From positions 7,948,501 through 8,012,500 of the forward strand of contig NC_059541.1 of NCBI RefSeq assembly GCF_905220415.1: a DNA stretch of 64,000 nucleotides, given 5' to 3'. The notes beneath the pieces are model-generated. The model had not been told where the DNA came from and did not search any database. It saw only the letters and a program-made list of their open reading frames with translations. The translations under genes and the position numbers were made by a program. Every line of letters begins with the position of its first letter. The first letter of the stretch is position 1. This DNA comes from Colias croceus. Lineage: Eukaryota; Arthropoda; Insecta; Lepidoptera; Pieridae. Shown piece after piece: positions 10,129-23,000 of the stretch.

Positions 10129-13100
10129 ATGGACGAAAACGAAATATCCATTATAAGCAGTAAAGATTTCGCCAAGGTTGCAGAGGTCTTGCAAAACTTT
10201 GTAAACAAGGTACCTACATGTAATACAAATATAAAATTAATATTTTAAATTAATGAATAGCTATGGATAATATAAAATGTGTTTTTCAGTATGTAATTAA
10301 TTTCCTGAAAATATTTTATATCATATCTTATGTATTATAAATTCACACAAACTATTTATTTACAGAATGAAAATAAGTTTGATTTCCCACATCTCTCCGA
10401 AAATAACATGCGTATCTCCATTTGGGCGGCTTTATTCGAACACCTTCAAGATAAATCAGCAGAATCCATTCATACTCTTTGTTTAGCTACAGTAAGGGTC
10501 TTGAGGCATGTATCATGTATACTTAAATGTATTTAAAGTTTTTAATTTGTTGAAAATGTTAATACGAAATTTCACTTTATCTTATGATAAATTATTCATT
10601 TCAGTCGTGACAAAACTGAGATGGAAAATCTCATATGTGAGAGGTGGATGATAACACTTATAGAAAAAGCAGGATTGTACAATTTCATAGACCCCAGTGA
10701 GGACATAACAGAAAATATAATTCCATGCAAAGAAGTAGCAGTAGAAGCGCTTAAATGCCTTTGCAATGTTTCATTTAACAGTGAAGTTGCTAGAGCTCTG
10801 TGTGCCCATACAAGTATTGCTCAGGGTCTTGTTGCAAGGCTACGGTCATACAAAGAGATACCTTATAAAGATGATATAATGATATTTGATATGAAAGTGC
10901 TGTTTATTCTGACTGCATTGAGGCAAGATATAAGAGCAAAGATAAAAAATGAACTCCATGGCATGGATTACTTGATTAGCTGCTTGGGTGAGCTGGTATC
11001 AGAGTCTTTGAAGGTTGATGAAGCTTCAGGGGGGTTACAACAAATAATACTGACTGTAAGTAATGTCTTTGTACAAAAAATATATTTTTTCTGTTTCCCT
11101 TGTTACAAATATATGAATAAATCCGATTAAAGCTAGGGCTTTTAGTTTTAGTTATTAATATTGAAATGTGTGTTTTTCTGAATTCTTTCAAACACTTATG
11201 AGTATCAGGAAAATGTTATTATTATCACCACAGGATGATCAAGTAGGGATTGCATGTGAGATATTGAAGACACAGTTTAACTTGATGTACCACAGTGGCC
11301 CAGAAGAGCCTCTCACTGCGGAGGAAGAGGCTACATGCTTGAAACTTATGCCCGTCCTAACGTCGCTGTTGATGGCTGAAACACACTCTTGGGATAAGTT
11401 AATGGATTTGCACAGTAATATTGCTAATTTGCTAACGAGGTTTGTGTGTTTGAATGTGATATTTTATGATTTTTATTATTCAGCCTCCTTTGCGAATGGT
11501 TGTTGAGAATGAGAATATAAAAAATCTTAAACATAAATTCTTAAAAAAAAAATAGGTATTTAAATTAATTGTGTTGAACATAGTTAGAGTAATAGATAAA
11601 TAAAAATGTGCCAATATTCTGGAAATGTACTATTTTGATTTTTTATTAATTTATTACATATTTTGTAATAGTGTGCCTCCCGAGTTTTATGAGTATTTAA
11701 CGCCAAAGTGCAATGATGGGGAGCCAGTGAAACATTTGTATGATGGGAGAAATATGGAAGCCATCCATGGACTGTTGCAGTTGATGCAGCATAGATTGAC
11801 TATCTCCACTGTGAGTTAAAAAAAAAAGAAGTTTTCTTGCATATTGTGTGATTATAGTTATGGTCATGTAGGTTTTGACTAAGTAAATTATTTTTATATG
11901 AGCTACAAAAGTATAATCTAGCAGTTATTAAATAAATATATGAAAAAAAATCTTTTATTGTCAACAAAACACAAAAAAAGAACTTGCGGTTTTAAATAAT
12001 ATTTGCGACTATGATTTCGTAAATATCGTAAATATAAATGTTAAAAATATTATATTTCATACTAGCTGCTCCGCGCGGTTTCACCCCCGTGGCTCCACTC
12101 CTGTTGCCCGTAGCGTAAAGCTTCCTCGATAAATGGGCTATCTTACACCGAAAGAATTTTTCAAATCGGACCAGTAGTTCCCGAGATTAGTGCGTTCAAA
12201 CTAGGGTTGTTGAGGAAGAGGAGGAGGAAGAGGAATTTTCACACGCAAATTTAGGGGATGCGGATGAGGATGAGTATATTTTTTTGAGGAAGAGGATGCG
12301 GATGAGGAAGCGGAAGAGGAAGTGGATGAGGACGAGAATGATAGAAAATTATAATCAAAATTAAAAATTAAAACAAGACACGAAAACACTCTCCTGTCTG
12401 TAAATATTGATATTTTTACTACATGAAATATTATGCCAATATTGCCTCCAAAAATACCTTCATACTTTGGCATAATATGGCTTTACACTTAGTAATTATT
12501 ATTTGGTGTAAAGTAGGTAATATGTCTGACAACATTGCCTTTTGTGTGTGTCGCTTAGTTAAATCGGCAACTTGTTGTGTCTCGTCGAATATCATGTGTG
12601 ATTTCGCGGGCAAAAAATGGTGAAAATTCAAATGATAGTTTGTGCATGATGGCTAAAACACAGGATATTTTTACTCATATTATGTTATAAAATAAAATAA
12701 CTTTTGAAGAATATTTTAATTAATGCTATTATTACCACGGAAGGTTGCTTTAAACAAAAGTTAGAATGGTGGGCAAAATTACCCAATACTGTAGCGATCT
12801 CTATTTGACAACATAGCCCACCATCAAAAAAGCTTAGGGTTTGCTACAACAATATATGCATACGATCTAAGAAAAACATAATATGCTAAGATAATATATT
12901 AACGTTTCCATAGAAATTTTTTGCGAGAATTGAAATTATTCTAAAAAAGTGGGCAATGTTGGCATATTTCACGGTATAGGCTTTGTAAATTCGCCACCCG
13001 ATCGGATGCGGATCGGCCCGCATCGCGCTGCAGCGAGTGCGTTGCCGTAGATACGGCATCCTCATAAATTTCCTCTAAATTTTGAGGAAGCGATAGCGGA

Positions 13101-14918
13101 AGAGGAATTTTTTCTTTTAATTTTTGAGGATGCGGTAACGGATGAGGAACCCAAAATATTGCGGAACTTCCGCATTATGAGGAAGCGGAAGAGGAATCCT
13201 CAACAACCCTAGTTCAAACAAACAAACTAACAAACAAACTCTTCAGCTTTATAATATTAGTATAGATTTACCAAGCAAATCCACTTACTGACTGTACATT
13301 GTATGTGTTAAATCTAAAAAAGTAAGCATAATTTATGCTCAACAAAAGTTGTATCCACACCATTTCATTCCCCATTAATTTGCAGACTACACGTGGAATA
13401 ATCGAGAACCTATCACCAATACTGACGGTACTGATCAAGAGTGCTCGCAGTGTAAGGGCGCAGAGGAAATACCTTCGGTTGACTGTGTTGCCGCCATTGC
13501 GAGATGTGTCCCGACCACCGGAGAAGGGAACCACTCTTCGGAACCAACTTTGCAGACTATTGACCACTCCTGTCACGTCGGTCAGGGATCTTGTGGCCGA
13601 GTTCTTGTTCATTCTTTGCAAGGAAAAAGGTGAGATGGGTGGAAATGACATGGCAATTAAATATTGTAACTGTGTTTTTCTTTATTCCCTATTTCCTTAA
13701 GATACTAAATAATTTACTGTATACTGCTATGTTGCATAATATATTTTTTTTAATCATGCTAAGGCGAAATTCCTGTTAAGCTTAGCGATATAGCGATAAT
13801 AGCGAGTGAATGGACTCGTATTTGCTCCTATTTGTCGTAGTATAATGTTATTGGTGACAATTTATTAGTGTGACATGTAACTAAAATTACTCATCATGCA
13901 ACTAATTTTAGTGCTAAATATTTAAATATTTATGAAATCTATTACTTATTTTGATTAAAAAGTTTAGGCACAATAAACGAATATCGTCGAATTTATAATT
14001 TGCAATTCAACAACAGTTGTTAATAGCCAATTAATTTAAATTATGTTTATTTGTTATTTATATTTCTACATATTTTGAAGTGAGTAACTATCGAATTTCT
14101 TGAAATAAAGCTTTTTTAGTGTGAGATTGATTTTTGAGAGCTTTTTACAGTGGGTCGCATGGTCAAATACACTGGCTTCGGTAACGCAGCCGGTCATCTC
14201 GCTCAAAAGGGCCTGATGTCCGGTGGCCGCGGACCAGTTCAGTACTCATCGAGCAGCGAAGACTCAGACACAGAGGAGTATTTGGAAGCCCAGCCGAATA
14301 TAGACCCAGTGGTCGGATGCACTAGACCACCTAGGGCCAATCCCTTTGAGAACATGACTGAGGAACAGGTGCGTTTTATACTAGACTAGTTTTCCGTCCG
14401 CGTAGTTAAAGAAAAACCCGCTCGGTTCCCGTTCTCGTGAGATTTCCGGGATAAAACCTATCATGTGTCCTTTCTCAGGTATCAAGGTATCATTGTACCA
14501 AATTTAATTTGAAATCGGTTCAGTGGTTTAGTTGGCGTGACGAAGAAGAGACAGACTTACATAGATATTTATATTGTTTGTTAGGATGTCGGATTGAACT
14601 ATTTTTTGTTGAAGTGATTGAAATTAAGTTTACCGAGTTCTAAATAGATACTTATTATGTTCTTAGAGATTCTATTGTGTAAGGAAATGAGATAAATTAA
14701 TATATTTTTTCATTGCTATACCTCAATCCATCAATAATTAGAATCTTTTCTATCATTCACAGAAAGAACACGAGGCAATGAAACTCGTGAATCTATTCGA
14801 CAAGATGGTGTCCCAAGGTGTAGTGAAGCCGGCAACCATCGGGCCGGACGGGAAACCGAAACCTGTGGAACATGTGTTGGAGATGAGAGAAAACCCACCG
14901 AATAGACCACAGTCTTAA
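10129..14918 (+). CDS. Ric8a: Synembryn (RIC8), G-alpha chaperone and guanine nucleotide exchange factor
   Basis: Eight exons: 10129-10209, 10366-10505, 10605-11055, 11234-11439, 11672-11810, 13386-13629, 14151-14368, 14763-14918. They join in phase to 1635 nt (544 aa), the usual family length. RIC8 folds nascent G-alpha subunits in the cytosol and promotes GDP release, acting in asymmetric division and G-protein signalling. Marks seen: an all-helical armadillo-type body (LCLATVRVLSRDKTEM, ALKCLCNVSFNS, LFILTALRQDIR), TPVTSVRDLVAEFLFILCKE, YTGFGNAAGHLA, the acidic SSSSEDSDTEEYLE stretch that matches the CK2-phosphorylated segment of animal RIC8A, and the C-terminal NPFENMTEEQKEHEAMKL...VSQGVVKP. 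Intron 2 must use a GC donor (AG|GCATGT at 10506) because the GT alternative gives a stop. Intron 5 holds a hAT nested in a Helitron, and intron 7 a Helitron remnant. Confidence 0.95.
12062..13266 (-). mobile_element. Lep1-like Helitron, minus orientation, interrupted by a hAT
   Basis: It runs from CTAG at 12062-12065 to GA at 13265-13266 (5' TC on the minus strand), between A12061 and T13267. Without the nested hAT it would be about 187 bp, matching the copy at 381-775. It lies in RIC8 intron 5. Confidence 0.8.
12202..13211. mobile_element. Non-autonomous hAT element, 1010 bp, 8-bp duplication GTTCAAAC
   Basis: The ends TAGGGTTGTTGAGG and CCTCAACAACCCTA are perfect inverted repeats. They are flanked by GTTCAAAC on both sides (12194-12201, 13212-13219), an 8-bp duplication as in hAT elements. 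Both subterminal regions are purine-rich on the plus strand, with repeated GAGGAAGCGG/GAGGATGCGG-type units, which gives a meaningless Ser-rich frame on the minus strand. No transposase frame is present. Confidence 0.88.
14386..14573 (-). mobile_element. Helitron remnant in RIC8 intron 7
   Basis: CTAGTTTTCCGTCCGCG at 14386 followed by AAAGAAAAACCCGCTCGG and GGGATAAAACCTA is the same family as 26943-27174, in minus orientation. The inner end near 14573 is not sharp. It begins only 17 bases after the exon 7 splice donor at 14369. Confidence 0.55.
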
Positions 14919-15216
14919 ATATTATATACTATTTATGTACTTTTTATGGGAAATGTTTCAGAAAATAATTTGGGTGTTATATAATTTTTGGATAAGTCAT
15001 GTGGTTTTCTTTAATTTGAATTAAAATTGAATTTCACATGTGTAATATTCAAATGCAATGATTTATTTATTTTATTTTTGGTGTAATACAAAAACGCAAT
15101 TATTGAGTTAAAGGTATGTCTAGAACCAAAACGAAGCATTTCCTATAAGTATTATTGATATGCACGAATTTTTAAAATATATCATTGAAATAACTTAAAA
15201 AGTAAAAAAAATTGAC
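14919..15216. other. 3' flank of RIC8
   Basis: AT-rich sequence that should contain the RIC8 3' untranslated region. No repeat or second gene was seen. Confidence 0.35.
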
Positions 15217-16125
15217 ACTAAAGTACGGCCAACGAGAAGCGATACTAAATGTAAACAAAACACATGCAAGGTCATTGGGAATTGAGTATTTGAATAAAAA
15301 AAATTATTGATTTTTTTAATGTATTTTAAAACCTTATTATTAATAATATAAATATATTGATATTTAATGCAAAAAAAACTCCAAAAAAATTTTTTTTCAA
15401 TTAATTATAAGCAATTAAAAATTGATGAAATTTAAATTAAAATCACGTGACTATAAACGCGCCATGACTGGTCACCATAGATGTGACGTCAAAATGTTTT
15501 AGTTGTATAAGATTTTCTATCAACTGCAATGTGTGAAAACTAACATTATGACGTCACACGCGTCCGGGTGACGCTTCGGGATTTGTCGGTGTGTTTTCGG
15601 TACTGGATTCAAAGACTAATTTTTATTTTGAAATAACTTTTGAATTATTGCAAAAAAAAAATTTAAAAAAATAGTTTTGTTTTAAAACTAATATATAATC
15701 TTTCCATTTAGCACAAAAAAAAAAATTATTCAAATACTCAATTGCAGGGGTGCGTAACTTTTTGAAAGTTGGATTTTTATAGTTTTAAAAAATATTCGGC
15801 AAATTGTAATAATACCAAAAAGGATAGGTAGTCTATTTTTATAAATTTTATCATAATTTGAATTATTGTATTATGTAGATTTAAATTAAATAACGCGAAT
15901 AATAATAATTTTCTGAATCATAAAATATACTTAATAAGAATAATAAAATTGCCGCCCGAATGTTGGCGAATTCGTCTTGATGTTGTTATGTTTTTGCCGG
16001 GAGAACGAGACATTACGACGCGACGAAGGCACAAGATGGAAAGAGATAGAAATTAGATTGTCAACGCCACAGTTGTTTTTTAGGTGAATGACCTTTTGTA
16101 TCTCTTCTCGTTGGCCTTACTTTAG
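15217..16125. mobile_element. 909-bp element with two nested sets of inverted repeats
   Basis: The outer ends ACTAAAGTACGGCCAACGAG and CTCGTTGGCCTTACTTTAGT are inverted repeats of about 28 bp. An inner pair (AATTGAGTATTTGAATAAAA at 15280-15300 and its inverse at 15722-15743) bounds about 460 bp. No target duplication is clear for either pair and no protein is encoded. Confidence 0.6.
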
Positions 16126-16458
16126 TTTATATGTGTTTATCTCTAAGACTTTATTAGTTTGAGATATTGCATACAATATGTTTATTATAAGTACTTTCTT
16201 GGTATGAAACTATTTCATATGTAATATTTGTATGTTATACAATATAATATATGTGCCAATTTATTTATTTACTTACTTACTTAATAATACATATTACGAA
16301 TTACGGACTAATCATTTTTCGTAGTTTAAGATTGATCTCACTTATCGGGACTAGGTTAAGAGTAAGACGTAAATCAAACCCAAAGCAATTTTAATCTATT
16401 TATAATGACAAATTAGTATTAGTTAGATTTTAGGGATATAAGTTAAAAACTAATAATC

Positions 16459-17045
16459 GGTTAAGTGCGAGTCGGACTCGCGGCACTAAGGGTTCCGTAC
16501 AAATAAGCTTCTTTAAATGACCTCTTTTAATCGCAGTATTAATAATATTTTAAATTACATCTTGCTGTAATCATATGATAGCTGCCCACTATTGAATGTT
16601 TTACCGCTATTCGCTTTTGTCAATATCGAGCAAAAACTTACAAAAAAATTAATTATATGTTTGTTATAATTTCATTTAATTAATTATTTTTAAAGTGAAT
16701 ATATTTCTAAAGATACTATGAATATTTCAACATCCACGAAAAAAAAAATATTTGTTTGTTTTTTAGTATTTGTAAATATATCACCTCTAAAAATTTTCAA
16801 TTTCTAATTTAAAAAAAATAATTAAATGTTTGTTATAATTTCATTTAATTAATTATTTTTAAAGTGAATATATTTCTAAACATTCTATGAATATATCAAG
16901 CATCCACGAAAAAAAAATATTTGTTTCTTTTTAGTATTTGTAAATATACCACCTCGAAAATTTTCAATTTCTAATATTATCACGGTTCATGAGATTCAGC
17001 CTGGTGACAGAATGATTCGTTCCCTTTCGCTACGGAACCCTAAAA
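16459..17045. mobile_element. MITE with GGGTTCCGTA ends and an internal 170-bp tandem duplication
   Basis: The left end GGTTAAGTGCGAGTCGGACT...AGGGTTCCGTAC and the right end CTACGGAACCCTAAAA are partly inverted. The interior repeats about 170 bp in tandem (about 16650-16819 and 16820-16975), both with TTTAAAGTGAATATATTTCTAAA and a run of A followed by TATTTGTTT. A fragment of the same left end is at about 5896-5945. Confidence 0.6.
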
Positions 17046-20000
17046 TTACGCAGTATATTCACGTACATTTACTTACGTAACCGTAAGTAGTTAGTTATAG
17101 GGGTACTAAGGTAAAAATGTAATTTTTAAAATCAATTTTTTCAGTAAAATCCAATTTCTAACAATGTCTGTGTTTATTCTTTAACACTATAATTTTTGAA
17201 TTAATGGACAAAAAATAGCGTACTGCGTAGGTACTTTATTACGAAAGAAAATGTGTAAAGTAACTGAACACATTTTCGCAAACATGAGTTAAATATATAG
17301 GTATATGCACTTATAACAATAGGTCTTTTTTAGCTTAAAATTTTTATTTATCTTAAAAAGACTATAATTCTGATGATATTAATCATTCATAGAGCCGGAC
17401 ATACGTATTCTATCTGTTTCTATTCATTCATTGTGAGCGGTAGTAAGCCAATGACCGCTACGAGCTACGTAGTTGTAGTATACCCATAATAATTAAGGAT
17501 TTACCTCAAACTTTAACTTGAAATAACTTTTGCATTTTGCACTTAAAAAGCAGCATCTTTCAGATTTACAATCGAAAAATATGCCGGTATTTAGCCTTTT
17601 TTGTCCAGTGATTAAAAACTGTGTATATTAATTTTGTTGCGTTGAATATTTTGAAACACACGCACATTATAGTCCTATGAATATTGTATTTTTATTTTAT
17701 TATAAATTAATCAATTATGATCTATCTAAATTCTAATATATATAAATGATCAAATTAATCGCCATTTAGTAATAAGACACTTAAGTAAGAGTAAAAAATA
17801 GTTACTAAGGTTTATCTTTAATCTGTAATCTTTCGTAACAGTAAGTTACATCAAAATGTATGAGCATTATTACGGTCTATTTATTTAATCAATAAATATA
17901 ATTTAAAATAACGATCGTGTATCATTTTGTATCCCCACCCGTTTATCATCTATCCCACATACGAACATTACATTTTAGGTTAGTAGTTATATTTATTTTA
18001 AACTAGCTGTTCGTCCCCGCTCTGCTCGGGCTGAAGGGAAATGTTATAAATAAATAATTGATATCTCCAGTAGTTTCTAAAAAAAATGTGCGTCTGACAT
18101 GGTTTTTTGCAGGCGGTTAATGTGGGTAGTAATTAATAAGTATTTGCGCTTTACGTAGGTAGGTCATCTTACCTCAAGGTTATGTGAGCTTTCGTAGCGA
18201 GAGCTAAAACGAGTGTCAAGATACCTATTACCTACGTACATTTCTTTCATAATTGCTTGTATAGTATCTAAACAGTACCTACACGTTTTTAAAACCTCGA
18301 TATCGTCGAAATATAAGTACAGTACATTATTATACATAATATTGTCACAGTTGCATTTTCTTTAAGTAAAATACTTAATTAATAAAAGTTCAAATATATA
18401 AGTAGGTACCTACCATTGAGGCTACCAGCCTACCAGGTGTTTCAAAAGGCGACCTATTTTTGGTTTAAATAATTGCCTACATAGGTAGAGCCTATTATTA
18501 ACTTGACTATTCTATTTTAAATTAAAACTGCTCGATCGCTAAGAATAGCATGATATCATGAATTACATATTACGTAGGTACCTACTTATTATGTACGCTA
18601 AATCCACGTAAATTTTTCCGAAATCAGCTAAGACTAGGTAGAATACAGATTTTCGCATATAATATAAACACGTAAGAATGTGTGGACTGTGAATATGTAC
18701 CACCTCTCTCGCACGCGAAAACCACTAAACAGATTTTAATGAAACTTGGCAATGATATAGCTTACTAGAATAACACATGTACTACAAAAATACTTGCTAT
18801 TGCTCGCGGGTAAAAAGAGCTATAATAATAAAATGGAAAGCTTTCTTATGTTTATTTGTAGATACTAAAATAAGCTCAGAATACTCGAATTGTTAAAATT
18901 AATCCAGCATCAAATGGTCCCTCTTGAATATAGAGCTATTGAATGTAGAGCTTTTACGATCAATGCAAGTAAATAATTACTTTTCACTATTTATACTGAG
19001 CACATACTAGTGCATATTTTACCTGAATTCAGAAAACATTAGAAAATCCTACAACAAATTGTGTCCTTTTTCAATTTACATAATTTATTAAAAAAATAAT
19101 TTTAATACACACGGAATATAGAAGAGAAAACTTTAATTAATAAAGATGAAGTAGATGTCGCAATTTAATTCAATATATTGAAATAATTTCGAATCGTTCA
19201 TGCGTATCAAATTAAGGTAAATAAATCCAGGCTCACCCCGCTTCAAGGGATGAAACCGCAGTACTGTGGCGAGAGCCTCGTAGCGCGGATGGATGACCGA
19301 ACGCGCTTTTCGTAACATAATAACAAAGAAATATATTGCTAATATCTAATTACCGTGCCTTTCGATTGAGTACTTGTAAACGATAAAGTACTAAGTAATG
19401 ATAAAGGTTGGTGACATTCCTTTGTTTCGTCAAGTATTGTTGGATTATTAGATTAGTGCTCTTTGTGTACCTGGATACCTGCGGGTGCATGATATACTAA
19501 GAGCTTTATTATAGGCTCATAAATATTAATAAGTATCGATTCGTGAATTTCAAATGTTTTTGCTATTTTAATTACATGCATTTTTTTAATAAATAGTTGT
19601 AATACTTAGTACTTGCAATAGCAAGGAGTGATTGATTAAATACAATATAATTCATAAATGAATGCATAAAGCGCGTATACACAGTTTCATGTATTTATTT
19701 TAATAAACATGAATAATAATTAAGGTATTTATATATCTTTTAAATTATATATTTCACCAACTTAAAGCTTGTAAATGCTGGATGGATAATAATGGAGTTT
19801 TTTTTTTATAAATAAGTGCGTATATATACATAAATGTGTTTAATTTAATTTACCATGTAATAAAAATGAACATATCTAAATAAATATCAGAAAAAATTTA
19901 TAAAACAATCAATTGTACCTGTAAAATTATTAACTTATATTACTCATAGCAATTAAAGTACATATGTATCTTTAAATTATTCTTTTTTGTATAAAATGCC

Positions 20001-20050
20001 ATATTTCTTAAAACTTGTTTACAATGTATTTCTTTTAGAAAAAATTATAC
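17046..20050. other. Gene-free AT-rich stretch upstream of the spondin gene
   Basis: No gene was found. It holds decayed repeat pieces: a Helitron-like end CTAGCTGTTCG at 18003 and a related forward piece near 18715-18820 with a CTCGCGGG end. The short TACCTAC/GTAGGTA motif recurs. An open frame on the minus strand (19133-19318) reads smoothly for about 45 codons but has no recognised domain and no flanking exon. A splice-acceptor-like TTTCTTTTAG at 20030-20039 suggests that the first spondin coding exon follows a 5' untranslated exon lying somewhere in this stretch. Confidence 0.4.
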
Positions 20051-23000
20051 ATGTGTAAATTTTTAGACTACACGAAGAGGAGTATAGTCACTATGTTGCT
20101 ACTGATGATCGTATCGTTTATCCCCCTTGTGTGGGGTGCGTCGGGACCCTGCGAGCGCGCCCCGCCGCACGCTCAGCCCGCGGACGCACATTATAAATTG
20201 GGGGTAGCTGGAGACCCCGATTTATATCTACCGGGTGAACTTTACTCAGGTAATACTTTGTTTTTATGTTTGTTTATATTGCGACTAGCCGCTCTTACTA
20301 CTAACTATACGTATACTGTAGATAAATATAATTTAGGGTTAATGTAACAGTCCAATAGCTTGAGAGTTTATTCGTCATAAAAATTAAACCGTGATTTACA
20401 AAATTTGTTAAATTGAATGTCGGATAAAAATTTGAAAAATACGCACAAATCCACAAAAAAATGAGTGAGATAAATAAAAAAGCTGTTTGCGACGCTACGG
20501 TAGCGCAAATTGGATGACCACTCGATATTGGGGTCAAGATTTCTACACCGTTTTTTTGCCTCGGAAAAAAGGTACCACGATGACTGCGCGACTTCTAAAT
20601 CCCGTTCATTTAACTAACGCATTCTGGTTTTTATGCATAATATAATCGATGAAAGTTAATTCTCAGATATTGTAGAAAAACTGGATTAATTTTCTTCATA
20701 GCGAGACATGTAGAGTCTCGGTTTGGGTCTAAGGTTTGGGTAAATGCATTTCACACCTAGTTATTTCAATATATACTTAGTCGATTTTCGGAAGCAAATA
20801 TGTGATTAAATTTTTGTGCCCTGAAATACTGACATTTATTTAAAATCGAACATAGGACATTTCGATTGTAGCGAGCATAGGTACCATTTTACCTGCTGTC
20901 ATTTGTACATGTAATGTATGTTTTAAACCTAATTCAAGCTAAAATTGCTGTTCAATGAATTTCAAAAATTTGTATTCTATTAACTTTGTACAGGAATAGT
21001 TTCAATATATGGAAATTAATTTCCTAGTATGCCTCAACTATATTGAATACGTAATGCAATTTGAATAGAGTGTATGTATAGCCACAGACTGTATAGCCTA
21101 TATCTATAGCTGCGAGAGCTCTGAGTGCGGTTAGGGATAACGCAATTATCGGCAGACATCTCGACACATATAATACCTACCTACTAGTATAGTATTATAA
21201 TATTATCTGCGGATATAGGCACCTATGACCTACAATAGCTTTAGAACCAGCTTTCTAACAGAGCTTAAATTCAATAAGTTTATCAATTTTGTAGCTTTCT
21301 ATATGTAAGTAAAAGAATATTTAAAATTGATCTGATATTTTTAAAGTTGAAACAACGAAAAATTCTACACGTGAAATTCCTTGAAATGCATAAAATAGTA
21401 TACAAAGTGAAACAATGGTGGTTATTTTTTTTCAGTATCATTACAAGGTGTTGATGGTGGCCAAGGACCCACACCGTTTATAGGCTTTATCATTTGGGCG
21501 GAATTGGATCATGGTTTTAATTCAAGTGCCAACACTACTAATGTTACCATAAGCAATGAGTCTCCAGGTATATTTCAGGCTTATGATGCCCAAACAAAAC
21601 CACATGAATCATGCATGCCCGCGGTGGATAATGCAACTGCACACCCTAAAACTGAAATACAGGTATATAAGGATGAGCTATCAGTTAAAAATGGTCAGAA
21701 GTATGGTTGACGATATATTTTTTCCACTAAGTAAATTTTCTAATGCTACGCGTTTCTAACACCTACATTTTCCGCCGAATTAAAAAAAAATGCTTTTGCT
21801 CTTCACTTTTTCCGCTATTTAAGCATTTTTAATGGTACAGTTTATGATAAACTTTTCTTTCAGGTGATATGGAATGCGCCGTCTGGTTCAATTCAAACAT
21901 GCGTGCGTCTATGCGCACGTGCGTTCCACCCCGATACGGGCGCGGTTTCGTCCCTTGTGCGTAAGTTATGCCCGGCTCCTGTTTTACCCACGACGCCTGA
22001 TAGGCAGCCTCCTATAGTGGAGCCCTGCTGCGCTTGCGATGAAGCTAAGTATGAGGTGAGTTGAAGATGTATTTGGAAATTTTATCGGATTTTATTTATT
22101 GTAACTTTTTAACTAGATATAGAGATTATACTCGTGTTCAATCAATCACAAGAATGGACTATGAAGATGATATCTATTGTGTTTTAATTGTATCTACTTT
22201 TTAATTCCATGTTAGTCGCATAGAAAATTATAATCTTCGATGTGCCCAAAATATTAAGAATGCTGATTGAGAATATACAAAATAATCGGAATATACTTAC
22301 ATATATTTTTTCTTATGGTAGGTACAAATTAAATAACAAGAATCTGCAAGTCCTCGTAATTTTTTTTCAAGTGCAGTCTGCAATTATTGACAATTTTCGT
22401 TAGGTAACCTTCGAAGGTCTATGGTCCCGTAACACGCATCCAAAGGAATTTCCACCGGAATCAGCTAGAGCTCATTTCGGAGATGTGATTGGTGCATCTC
22501 ATACCGCGCAGTTCAGGGTGTGGCAGGAGGGTCGGGTGGCCACCGCTGGGTTGAGGAGATTGGCTGATGATGGGACCACCACGACATTGGAAAAAGAGCT
22601 GAAATCGGAGGTATGTTCTGTAATATAATATATTTTTGTACAAATCGACTGACTTTCATATTTGAATAGATCATTCGACTCGTTGAACTCGACTAACAGC
22701 TTTCTTCAGTAAAAGTTCGAATTGTGTATACTTTAATTGTTAAAGAAGTTTTGCTCCGTTTTAGTGTTTCGTGTGTCGTTCGTAAGTACGAAAAGAAATT
22801 AAAATAGCTAAATAACTCATATGGAATTTCGGGATATTATAATAGATTGTCTTTTAATTCTGTTTGTACAGAGCGATCACATACGCACTATAATCAAAGC
22901 TCGCGGCATATCCTGGCAGCAAGTGGTCGGCACTGGTATACCCAGTACCTTTGCAGTGTTCCGAGTGGACGCTAAACACCATCTGGTGTCATTAGCCTCT

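Noticed and set aside
12201..12473. 90-codon Ser/Pro-rich frame on the minus strand
   Set aside because: It is the complement of the purine repeat at the end of the hAT element, not a protein.
19133..19318. 61-codon minus-strand frame with smooth codon use
   Set aside because: No recognised domain, no splice partner and no similarity to neighbours. It may be a decayed repeat.
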